Of a stretch of DNA of 11,092 nt, positions 1-5,220 are shown one piece after another. The stretch is from assembly GCA_028064935.1 (NCBI GenBank), contig JAPTWT010000326.1, forward strand, positions 1 through 11,092. Reading direction: 5' to 3'. Source of the stretch: Gammaproteobacteria bacterium. GTDB lineage: Bacteria; Pseudomonadota; Gammaproteobacteria; Acidiferrobacterales; Acidiferrobacteraceae. The notes under the pieces were generated by a model that made no database searches, was not told the DNA's origin, and saw only the letters and a program-made list of their open reading frames with translations. Both the position numbers and the translations under genes were made by a program. The stretch's first letter is position 1. Every line of letters begins with the position of its first letter.

Positions 1-361
1 CGGTCGAGGCGCGCAATGTGCCCCCCTAACCTTGGCCTTCAATGCTGCATGTCGGCGCGAACCGGATCATCAGCAAACATTGGATACCAGTTACGAGCAC
101 TGTCCTGCCGCACCGTAAGCACAATTGCTGCCGTTCTGCGTGGCTGTGTCGAGAAATGTCTGGTCTCGACAGCATTGCGGACATCGATAAAACGAATCTC
201 CAGCGGTGGCTTCGGCCAAGAAATGGGCGGTCGTGCACACGGTCTTAATCGGCTGGTATTCGGCCAAAGCGGAAAGTCTAATTGTTCATCCCGATAGTCC
301 GCTTCACATAGCATAGCAGACGAAGGTGTCAGCGGAACTGTGGTCTATGCAGTTTTGATTG
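1..361. other. gene-free decayed region
   Basis: I see no convincing gene here. Short open frames exist on both strands, but none has a good ribosome-binding site, recognisable motif or sensible composition. The stretch contains repeated words such as TTCGGCCAA (near 212 and 260) and GCGGACAT/TCCGC that also appear in the other gene-poor stretches of this window (for example near 3538). It therefore looks like degenerate repetitive DNA of the kind that accumulates between accessory modules. It lies downstream of the minus-strand peptidase gene and shows no clear terminator for it. Confidence 0.5.
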
Positions 362-895
362 CTAGGGTTCAACTATTAATCCAAGATTTTGGAGTCGTAG
401 CTCCATCGCTTGTTGGCTCACACCAAACCTATTTGCAAGTCGATATATATCCATGTCGGTAAGTTCTTCACCGAACTTTTCTAGTTCTTTTTCCAACATA
501 CCCTTGGGCATCAACAAGTCAGCCGCGAACGCATTTGCTTCTATTTCTTGTTGATACTTTCCAGAGCTTGAATCGACGTTGCGGTAGTAGACCGTTTTAT
601 CGATAAAGACTGCTGAACTGCTGTTCAAGTGTAGGTAGTAGTGGCCAAGCTCATGAGCAATCGAAAACCGTTGCCGATTAGGGTGGTGATTACTATTCAC
701 AGCGAGAAAGACTTTACCTTTCTTTTTAACCAAGAACCCAGACACGTCATTGTCCAGTTCATCGTAGACTAGATTGACATCTGCTTTTTCAGCAAGAAAA
801 GCGACGTCAACTGGCGGTTTTGATTGCTTCCATTCGGCCAATATCTCGGCAGGTTTGGGTTTTGCAGTTTGCTTCCCTTTGGCGAAAGTGGTCAT
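362..895 (-). CDS. ImmA/IrrE-family metallo-endopeptidase
   Basis: A 177-residue predicted cytoplasmic zinc peptidase of the ImmA/IrrE (COG2856) family. The gluzincin motif HELGH is at residues 81-85, and a downstream EIEANAFAADLLMP segment (117-130) supplies the third zinc ligand (Glu117 or Glu119). The length is usual for the family. The ATG at 895 is preceded by a strong ribosome-binding site, AGAGGA, about 7 bases upstream. It lies 52 bp downstream of the HTH gene on the same strand, so the two are probably one transcript. Known members (ImmA of ICEBs1, IrrE/PprI of Deinococcus) cleave a cognate Cro/CI-type repressor, and the neighbour is exactly such a protein. The inference is that it inactivates that repressor under stress or phage attack. 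The C-terminal 50 residues are helical and may sense the trigger. Confidence 0.93.
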   Translation of the reverse strand: MTTFAKGKQTAKPKPAEILAEWKQSKPPVDVAFLAEKADVNLVYDELDNDVSGFLVKKKGKVFLAVNSNHHPNRQRFSIAHELGHYYLHLNSSSAVFIDKTVYYRNVDSSSGKYQQEIEANAFAADLLMPKGMLEKELEKFGEELTDMDIYRLANRFGVSQQAMELRLQNLGLIVEP

Positions 896-947
896 AGTGA
901 TTTCCTCTTTTTGGAATAGTAATACGCGTGGAATGCCTGCGACGAAG

Positions 948-1301
948 TCACTCCTTATCGCCCATCGATAGGTTTTTTATAAGCGCAGCCGTCTTGGGTG
1001 GTATCTCGCTAGGCGGATCCGGCCGTCTTGAAGTGGTATCGGGCAATTGGGCCACGAGATCCTCGACCACCGGAATTACGTCCGAAATTTGCACAGATAG
1101 TTTCGCGCACAGCACGTACAACAAGTGCAAAGGGATTCGCTGCTCTCCCTTTTCAATATTCGTGATCGATGTTCTGGTGACGCCTAGAAGTTCAGCAAGG
1201 GCCGCCTGTGTCAGCCTAGGTTTCTTGGCTTGCCGCAGATCGTGGATGGCTTTTCCGATCCGCCGATACAGGCGATCGACGTCAATCGTTGAATGCGTCA
1301 T
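948..1301 (-). CDS. Cro/CI-type (XRE) HTH repressor
   Basis: A 117-residue DNA-binding protein. The helix-turn-helix is at residues 31-52 (TQAALAELLGVTRTSITNIE), followed by the usual KGEQRIP...LL..LC..L continuation of the XRE fold. The C-terminal tail (88-117) is proline-rich and could be the linker cut by the adjacent ImmA-type peptidase. The open frame extends upstream to 1397. I choose the ATG at 1301 because a consensus promoter (TTGACA, 17 bp, TATACT) ends six bases before it, so an upstream start would lie outside the transcript. The mRNA is then predicted to be leaderless, which fits the absence of a Shine-Dalgarno sequence. The TGTCA-N7-TGACA operator at 1331-1347 covers the -35 box, which suggests autorepression. 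It probably also controls the divergent ubiquitin-like operon. Confidence 0.92.
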   Translation of the reverse strand: MTHSTIDVDRLYRRIGKAIHDLRQAKKPRLTQAALAELLGVTRTSITNIEKGEQRIPLHLLYVLCAKLSVQISDVIPVVEDLVAQLPDTTSRRPDPPSEIPPKTAALIKNLSMGDKE

Positions 1302-1307
1302 TTCGAA

Positions 1308-1336
1308 AGTATAACCAGTCGACCCAGAAATGTCAA
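1308..1336 (-). promoter_or_regulatory. sigma70 promoter of the repressor-peptidase operon
   Basis: Read on the minus strand, TTGACA (1336-1331) is followed by exactly 17 bp and TATACT (1313-1308). This is a perfect -35 with a near-perfect -10. The predicted +1, seven bases beyond the -10 box, is position 1301, the A of the repressor's ATG, which implies leaderless mRNA. The -35 box lies inside operator O1. Confidence 0.8.
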
Positions 1337-1347
1337 TATAGCTGACA
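1331..1347. promoter_or_regulatory. operator O1, TGTCA-N7-TGACA
   Basis: The 17-bp dyad TGTCAATATAGCTGACA overlaps the -35 box of the repressor promoter. Binding there would block repressor synthesis, giving negative autoregulation. Its half-site and spacing match O2 exactly. The site is read directly; that the adjacent HTH protein is the ligand is inference. Confidence 0.7.
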
Positions 1348-1365
1348 ATATCGCGGGTGCGCCTG

Positions 1366-1386
1366 TATGTCAGCTGCGCTGACATA
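1366..1386. promoter_or_regulatory. operator O2, 21-bp near-perfect palindrome
   Basis: The left arm TATGTCAGC (1366-1374) and right arm GCTGACATA (1378-1386) are perfect inverted repeats around a 3-base centre, TGC. It contains the same TGTCA-N7-TGACA core (1368-1384) as O1. Its centre at 1376 is 37 bp from the centre of O1 and 21 bp (about two helical turns) from the centre of O3. It is probably the highest-affinity site for the HTH repressor. Confidence 0.78.
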
Positions 1387-1388
1387 TA

Positions 1389-1405
1389 TGTGTGCAACGT
1401 TGACA
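1389..1405. promoter_or_regulatory. operator O3, degenerate third site
   Basis: TGTGT-N7-TGACA keeps one perfect half-site and three of five bases in the other, with the same spacing as O1 and O2. Its good half is part of the -35 box TTGACA (1400-1405) of the forward promoter. A repressor bound here, helped by O2 two helical turns away, would shut off the ubiquitin-like operon. Confidence 0.5.
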
Positions 1406-1428
1406 GTTATGCTGCTACCAGGTAATGT
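1400..1428 (+). promoter_or_regulatory. probable sigma70 promoter of the ubiquitin-like operon
   Basis: TTGACA (1400-1405), a 17-bp spacer, then TAATGT (1423-1428). The -35 is perfect and the -10 is poor, so basal strength may be low. Transcription would begin near 1435, leaving a leader of about 70 bases before the ATG at 1508. The -35 overlaps operator O3. Confidence 0.5.
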
Positions 1429-1507
1429 TGAGTCTAGCTGTTCAGAGACTGTAAAGAATGGGGCGCTCTAGGGGCCACCTCAAATAATCGCTTTAAGGAG
1501 ATTGATC

Positions 1508-1756
1508 ATGACTACGTCGCCGAACCATGAAGTGAAGATCGAAGTCAATGATATCGAGCGCACTGTCCCCAAGGGGAAATTGTCGTTTGACGATCTGGTA
1601 AAGATAGCATTTGGGTCAAATGCGAATCCGGCGGATGGATATCGGATTTCGTACGATCGTGGCCACGGAAATGCTTCTGGGAAGCTTAAGCCGGGTGAAT
1701 GGATCGAAGTCGTTGAGGGCATGGACTTCACTGTGACAGGGACCGGTCAATCCTAG
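1508..1756 (+). CDS. ubiquitin-like beta-grasp protein (multiubiquitin-domain type)
   Basis: An 82-residue protein that I read as a single beta-grasp domain of the prokaryotic multiubiquitin type (Pfam Multi-ubiquitin family, by pattern memory). It has an initial strand pair (VKIEVNDIERTVPKGKLSF), a helix (DDLVKIAFG), and a closing section with LKPGEWIEVVEGMDFTV. A TTG lies in frame at 1502, but the ATG at 1508 has AAGGAG seven bases upstream and is preferred. Its partner is the E1-like enzyme that starts 20 bp downstream, which should adenylate the C-terminus. The C-terminus reads TVTGTGQS, so the glycine is not terminal. Either two residues are trimmed, or the chain end is used as it is. 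Family role: a modifier attached to other proteins, or a sulfur carrier. The operon context favours the modifier role. Confidence 0.78.
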   Translation: MTTSPNHEVKIEVNDIERTVPKGKLSFDDLVKIAFGSNANPADGYRISYDRGHGNASGKLKPGEWIEVVEGMDFTVTGTGQS

Positions 1757-1776
1757 TATTAGAGGCGAGGCACACA

Positions 1777-2967
1777 ATGGAAAAACTTCCTGAAGCTATC
1801 GATGGGAGTATTCAGCGTCTTTTGGCGGATGGATACGCCATTTACAGACGCGGTACATACATCGTCGCTGCCGTGCCGTACCTGGATGCTGCAGGAAATC
1901 CTCATACTGGCCTAATGGTCGATACACTTAACCTCGACCAGGACGGCAAAGTTCGTGTTGCACCGACTAACCATCAGATGTACTTCGTCGGGCAGCAGCC
2001 GTACGACCACATGGGACGGATTCTGTTTGGCGGCGCTAACGCACACGTTGCCCCGTTGTTCGATGGAAAATCGTCATCATTCTACTGGTCTTGGAAGCAA
2101 CTGGACGCTGCTGGCGTTAAGCGTGACTACCTCAGTCTTTACGAGAAGTTCACCGAATATGTTGTGTATGTCTCGGGGCCTGCTCAGGCAAAGTTTCCGA
2201 CGTATAAGATCACTCCATTCGATGGCGCAGGGCGAGTTGAGGCAACTTGCCCCTTTCCCTTTGAGGACATGAACTCGGCGCGGGCGAACCTTAGGGAACT
2301 TGATAGATTGGTTGAGGGCGACTCAATCGCAATTATTGGCGCGGGCGGGACCGGCTCCTATATTTTTGATCTTGTTTCAAAAACGAGGGTTCAGAAGATC
2401 AAACTATTTGATTACGACGTTCTTGATCTCCACAACGCATTCCGCATACCGGGAGCGACCTACCGAGAAGAACTGGGGCAGCCGAAAGTCAAAGTCATTG
2501 AAGAGCGCTATAGAGGTTGGCATAGGGGAACCGAGGTTTTGGAGGCGAAACTTAACGGCCAGTCAGAGGCATCTCTCGGTGGCGTTACTTTTGCTTTTTT
2601 AGCGGTGGACAAAATTGGCCCTCGCCGCGAACTTGCCAAGTTGTTGCGTGCGATGGGTATTCCTTTCATCGTGGTCGGGATAGGTATTCATCATGGTAAT
2701 CCAGGATTGACCGGTATGGTCGAAACCACTTTGATTGACGAAAAGACTGTACCACACGTATTCGAAGAGGTCGCAGGAGAACAACTCATCGATCTACCCG
2801 ATGAGTACCAGAAGAACATCCAAACGGTGGAATTAAACGCGCTTAACGCGGCAATGGCCGTCTTTATGTACAAGAAATATCGTGGATATTACGCATCGGG
2901 TCGCTCGGTTTATCAGGCATCGTTTACCACGTCTTCCATGCAGCTTGATCGTGCAAGCACCGACTAA
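1777..2967 (+). CDS. ThiF/E1-like adenylating enzyme with N-terminal DUF6791/E2-like domain
   Basis: A 396-residue enzyme predicted to activate the C-terminus of the upstream ubiquitin-like protein with ATP. Residues 1-165 form an extra N-terminal domain of the type found fused to such E1s (DUF6791, proposed to be E2-related). The ThiF/E1 domain spans about 180-380. It has the nucleotide loop GAGGTGS (188-194), acidic Asp212 and Asp214, Asn220 and Arg223 of HNAFR, the family Lys237 in GQPKV, and Asp278 before the R of DKIGPR. The only cysteine in the chain is Cys158, just before the E1 domain. There is therefore no cysteine in the usual E1 catalytic region, nor in the N-terminal PxD...G stretch (QPYDHMG, 74-80), where I recall relatives having Pro-Cys. 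The ATG at 1777 follows a GAGGCGAGG ribosome-binding site. It overlaps the next gene, which implies coupled translation. Confidence 0.88.
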   Translation: MEKLPEAIDGSIQRLLADGYAIYRRGTYIVAAVPYLDAAGNPHTGLMVDTLNLDQDGKVRVAPTNHQMYFVGQQPYDHMGRILFGGANAHVAPLFDGKSSSFYWSWKQLDAAGVKRDYLSLYEKFTEYVVYVSGPAQAKFPTYKITPFDGAGRVEATCPFPFEDMNSARANLRELDRLVEGDSIAIIGAGGTGSYIFDLVSKTRVQKIKLFDYDVLDLHNAFRIPGATYREELGQPKVKVIEERYRGWHRGTEVLEAKLNGQSEASLGGVTFAFLAVDKIGPRRELAKLLRAMGIPFIVVGIGIHHGNPGLTGMVETTLIDEKTVPHVFEEVAGEQLIDLPDEYQKNIQTVELNALNAAMAVFMYKKYRGYYASGRSVYQASFTTSSMQLDRASTD

Positions 2968-3364
2968 CGCGACGAGAACCTTTGGTGTAGTTCGCGGCAC
3001 CATACCCGCGGAACTCTCTAACGGGAAGATCTATGTCAATTTGAGCTGCAACAGAGCTCATCATCTGTGCGCATGCGGGTGTGGGAGTCGCGTGGTGACG
3101 CCTCTCAATAGACATGAATGGCGCCTGACCGGCTCCGATTTGAATCCATCGTTGACTCCATCAGTTGGAAACTGGAGCTTGGAGTGTCAGTCACATTATT
3201 GGATTAGAAAAGGTAAGGTCGTTTGGGCACCGCGTTGGAGCGCTGCCGAAATCGCGGCTGGCAGGGCAAAAGAACAGGAGCCTTACCTCGGGAACACCTG
3301 GCTGGACAAGGCCAAGTCATGGCGCTCACGTATTGCTAAAGTGATATTTCGCACCCGAAAGTGA
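2951..3364 (+). CDS. DUF6527-type Cys/His-rich protein
   Basis: A protein of about 137 residues from the GTG at 2951. The open frame reaches back to another GTG at 2882, but that would overlap the E1 gene by 86 bases, against 17 for the chosen start. Neither has a clear ribosome-binding site, so translational coupling to the E1 stop (2965-2967) is likely. Key features, numbered from 2951, are HHLCACGCG (37-45), then VGNWSLECQSHYWIRKGKVVW (from 72). His38, Cys40, Cys42, Cys44, Cys79 and His82 form a probable zinc site. This matches the DUF6527 family, which I recall recurring beside multiubiquitin and ThiF/DUF6791 genes. Its activity is unknown to me; a structural zinc adaptor, a ligase-like factor or a Ubl-processing factor are all possible. 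The tail is basic. Confidence 0.8.
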   Translation: MQAPTNATRTFGVVRGTIPAELSNGKIYVNLSCNRAHHLCACGCGSRVVTPLNRHEWRLTGSDLNPSLTPSVGNWSLECQSHYWIRKGKVVWAPRWSAAEIAAGRAKEQEPYLGNTWLDKAKSWRSRIAKVIFRTRK

Positions 3365-3401
3365 TGTTGGCTTTCTTCGAACAATAAATAGGAGGCACTC
3401 T

Positions 3402-3422
3402 ATGGATCGTGGTGCGCCTTAG
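3402..3422 (+). pseudogene. truncated gene start behind a good ribosome-binding site
   Basis: AATAGGAGG (to about 3394) stands 7 bases before the ATG at 3402, one of the best translation starts in the window. Only six codons follow (MDRGAP) before TAG at 3420. The position, 37 bp after the DUF6527 gene on the same strand, suggests the start of a fourth operon gene whose body has been replaced by unrelated decayed sequence. A short leader peptide is an alternative. Confidence 0.4.
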
Positions 3423-3859
3423 ACGTTCATGGGAGAGTTTTCGTGCCGTCTGCTTCTCCACGCCAAGTGGACATTCTAGCGATCCAGTGGAAACTTCCGC
3501 TACGGCCGACAACCTGCCGACTATTCAACCGTCGATTCTTCGGCCAATGGCGACATTGGTGTTTCGACTGATTCCGTCCGCAGCGCACGCAAAACCGGAC
3601 ATTGTCAAGGACCGGAACCGTGAACGACGGCTTTGATCAAGCGTGCCAGCGGGGCTCGGCCATAAACAGCCCTTCGTGGGGTCCGCCAAACATCATAAAT
3701 TAGCCAATTTTTCTCTGGGAGGAAACACTGCGGCAGGCTCAAGAGAAGTCACTTGCATTTGAGTCCTTGAGATCTTGCGTCGTAGGTAATCGGGTCGCTG
3801 GAGCGCGAATCGCGGAGGGAACCTGTGGAGATATTCCACTTTTGAAGCTGTTCAGTCAA
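3423..3859. other. gene-free decayed region
   Basis: No gene is supported. An open frame covers 3409-3636, but its translation has no recognisable motif and its start has no ribosome-binding site. The DNA contains TTCGGCCAA (near 3539), ACCGGACATTGTC (near 3594) and a 21-bp word shared exactly with 10377-10397, so it resembles the relic sequence at both window ends. The part from about 3640 to 3859 is unremarkable and shows no clear terminator for either flanking gene. Confidence 0.5.
3503..3523 (+). repeat. copy 1 of a 21-bp direct repeat
   Basis: The word starting CGGCCGACAACCTGCCGAC occurs here and again at 10377-10397 in the same orientation, 21 identical bases. The surrounding bases diverge. 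It marks both gene-poor stretches as carrying the same type of degenerate repetitive DNA. Confidence 0.7.
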
Positions 3860-4654
3860 TCACCGCCCAAACGGGTCCAGCCTCTCATAATTGGGTAGGT
3901 TAATCCCCAAACGTGTCGCTTTTGTCGCGGGCTCTGGTGCGGCGCCTGAAGGTAGCTGATAGAAACCCGTGCACCCTCGCGGTTCGTGATTATGCAGTGC
4001 AGCCCGGTATCGCCATTGGTGGAAATCCAGCGCAAAGACGCAGATCCACGGTCCCTTCATTGTGGTATGCCAGACACATTCGTACCTTAACTTTCCATTG
4101 TTGCAGGCGATCCGGTCAACGTTGCGTGCCGCTCGGTTATCCTTGATTATTTGTACAAAAAGGATGTGCTGCGGTCTGAATTTATCTGGCACGGGGCCGT
4201 CCTTGCTTGGCACGGCCACGAGAAACGGTGTCTGAATCCCGAAACGCGTCTCCGGCGGCGCGGGCTCACCATATAGCGCGGCATGAAAAGCGCGAACCCA
4301 GCGCTCGACAGTGCCGTAGATATTTACGTTGGTCATGGTGACCTGCGCCTTGCCTGTATGTCCGATGGGCTGCACCAGGCTCTTGATTCGCAGCTTGCCG
4401 GGAGGAGGCGGGCGCTTGTCGATGGTCGACATGAATTGCCCGACGCGTTCATCGGTGATTGCGTAGGCGGCATTGCATGCGGAATGTGTCGGAAGTTTTA
4501 AAGGGGAACCGCGGTCGCCGACGGCAAAGCAAGCTCTGGGCGGCACGTGGTCCATATTCCTGGCTACCCCGGCGACAAAGAGTTCGCCGCACACGTAACA
4601 GAAAGGCAACGTTTGTGCCGACTGCAATTGCTTCGCGGTAATCAGCGACGGCAT
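3860..4654 (-). CDS. HNH-type endonuclease-like protein
   Basis: A 264-residue protein whose first 70 residues carry an HNH/treble-clef nuclease pattern. The pattern is CYVCG (Cys19, Cys22), NMDHVPP (Asp35-His36), and LPTHSACN (His57, Cys60, Asn61), followed by a DE pair (68-69). This spacing resembles small HNH proteins with two zinc cysteine pairs and an H-N metal-binding core. The remaining about 190 residues are unrecognised and aromatic- and basic-rich, and could bind DNA or a partner. The ATG at 4654 is supported by GAGAGGTGG about 4 bases upstream. It is convergent with the ubiquitin-like operon and separated from it by about 440 bp of relic DNA, so it is probably an independent cargo gene. 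DNA cleavage is inferred from the motif; the target is unknown. Confidence 0.7.
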   Translation of the reverse strand: MPSLITAKQLQSAQTLPFCYVCGELFVAGVARNMDHVPPRACFAVGDRGSPLKLPTHSACNAAYAITDERVGQFMSTIDKRPPPPGKLRIKSLVQPIGHTGKAQVTMTNVNIYGTVERWVRAFHAALYGEPAPPETRFGIQTPFLVAVPSKDGPVPDKFRPQHILFVQIIKDNRAARNVDRIACNNGKLRYECVWHTTMKGPWICVFALDFHQWRYRAALHNHEPRGCTGFYQLPSGAAPEPATKATRLGINLPNYERLDPFGR

Positions 4655-4846
4655 GCCACCTCTCAGCGTATTTTACCAACGTTAAACAGTATCGTTTGAT
4701 AAAGCTGATCTTTTAACTCCACTGGGGACTCCCACAGTACGTAGTTGTACTGGCGCGTATCAAAATGTACTTGGTCCAGCTCCGAGCCCTAGTTTTCTTA
4801 CTCCTACTGTCTCCGACATAACTTCAACAAGACCCCGTTCACTCGA
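4655..4846. other. intergenic region before the IS3 element, with TGTACT repeats
   Basis: It carries the 5' region of the HNH gene, with a TAAAAT -10-like box on the minus strand at 4675-4670 but no good -35. It also holds an inverted repeat, CAGTAC-N6-GTACTG (4735-4752), and a second TGTACT (4766-4771) exactly 20 bp after the first (4746-4751). Such short spaced repeats resemble transposase-binding arrays at the end of a lost insertion element. No istA 5' sequence is found here, so this is not the missing left part of the IS21 element. Confidence 0.4.
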
Positions 4847-4873
4847 TGAACCGCCCCGGGTTTTGAGGAGGCT
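4847..4873 (+). repeat. IS3 left terminal inverted repeat
   Basis: Begins TGAACCGCCCCGGGT, with the first 15 and last 7 bases identical to the complement of the right end. It ends 24 bases before the orfA ATG, so it probably also holds the element's weak promoter. Confidence 0.88.
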
Positions 4874-4896
4874 CCAGTATCTGAGAGAATGGAGCC

Positions 4897-5220
4897 ATGA
4901 ACAAGTCAAACAAGTTTTCACCTGAGGTCCGTGAGCGTGCGGTGCGGCTGGTGCAGGAGCACCGCGGGGAGTACCCGTCATTGTGGGCAGCGGTGGAGTC
5001 AATAGCCCCGAAGATCGGCTGTGTACCGCAGACGTTGCTGGAGTGGGTCAAGCGTGCGGAGATCGATGCCGGGACGCGACCGGGCACGACCACCACCGAG
5101 TTGCAGCGCATCAAGGAGCTGGAGCGCGAGAACAAGGAGCTACGGCGCGCCAATGAGATCCTCAAGACCGCCAGCGCTTTTTTCGCGCAGGCGGAGCTCG
5201 ACCGCAAACTGAAGTCATAA
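4897..5220 (+). CDS. IS3-family OrfA (HTH and leucine zipper)
   Basis: A 107-residue transposase N-terminal protein. Residues 6-54 ([12 protein letters not shown] through [11 protein letters not shown]) form the HTH_Tnp_1 domain that binds the terminal repeats. Residues 70-103 are a coiled coil ([23 protein letters not shown]...) used for multimerisation. The ATG at 4897 is preceded by GGAG at short spacing. Near its 3' end it contains the slippery heptamer T TTT TTC, where some ribosomes shift to -1 to make OrfAB. OrfA alone normally ends at the TAA at 5218-5220 and acts as a regulator of transposition. Confidence 0.93.
   Translation: MNKSNKFSPEVRERAVRLVQEHRGEYPSLWAAVESIAPKIGCVPQTLLEWVKRAEIDAGTRPGTTTTELQRIKELERENKELRRANEILKTASAFFAQAELDRKLKS
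5178..5184 (+). promoter_or_regulatory. programmed -1 frameshift site T TTT TTC
   Basis: In the orfA frame the sequence reads gcT TTT TTC, a canonical X XXY YYZ heptamer. Slipping back one base gives TTT TTT CGC and enters the orfB frame, which is open from here to 6125. It is a poly-U type site rather than the more usual A AAA AAG of this family. Confidence 0.75.

Noticed and set aside
16..314. Overlapping open frames of 68-93 codons on both strands
   Set aside because: They have no ribosome-binding site, no motif and mutually exclusive frames in repeat-like DNA.
1331..1405. CRISPR-like or iteron array
   Set aside because: Only three short dyads with unequal spacing, exactly placed on promoter boxes, which fits operators rather than a repeat-spacer array or origin.
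3409..3636. 75-codon plus-strand open frame starting with GTG
   Set aside because: It starts inside the six-codon frame behind the good ribosome-binding site, has no motif, and lies in relic sequence shared with 10377.
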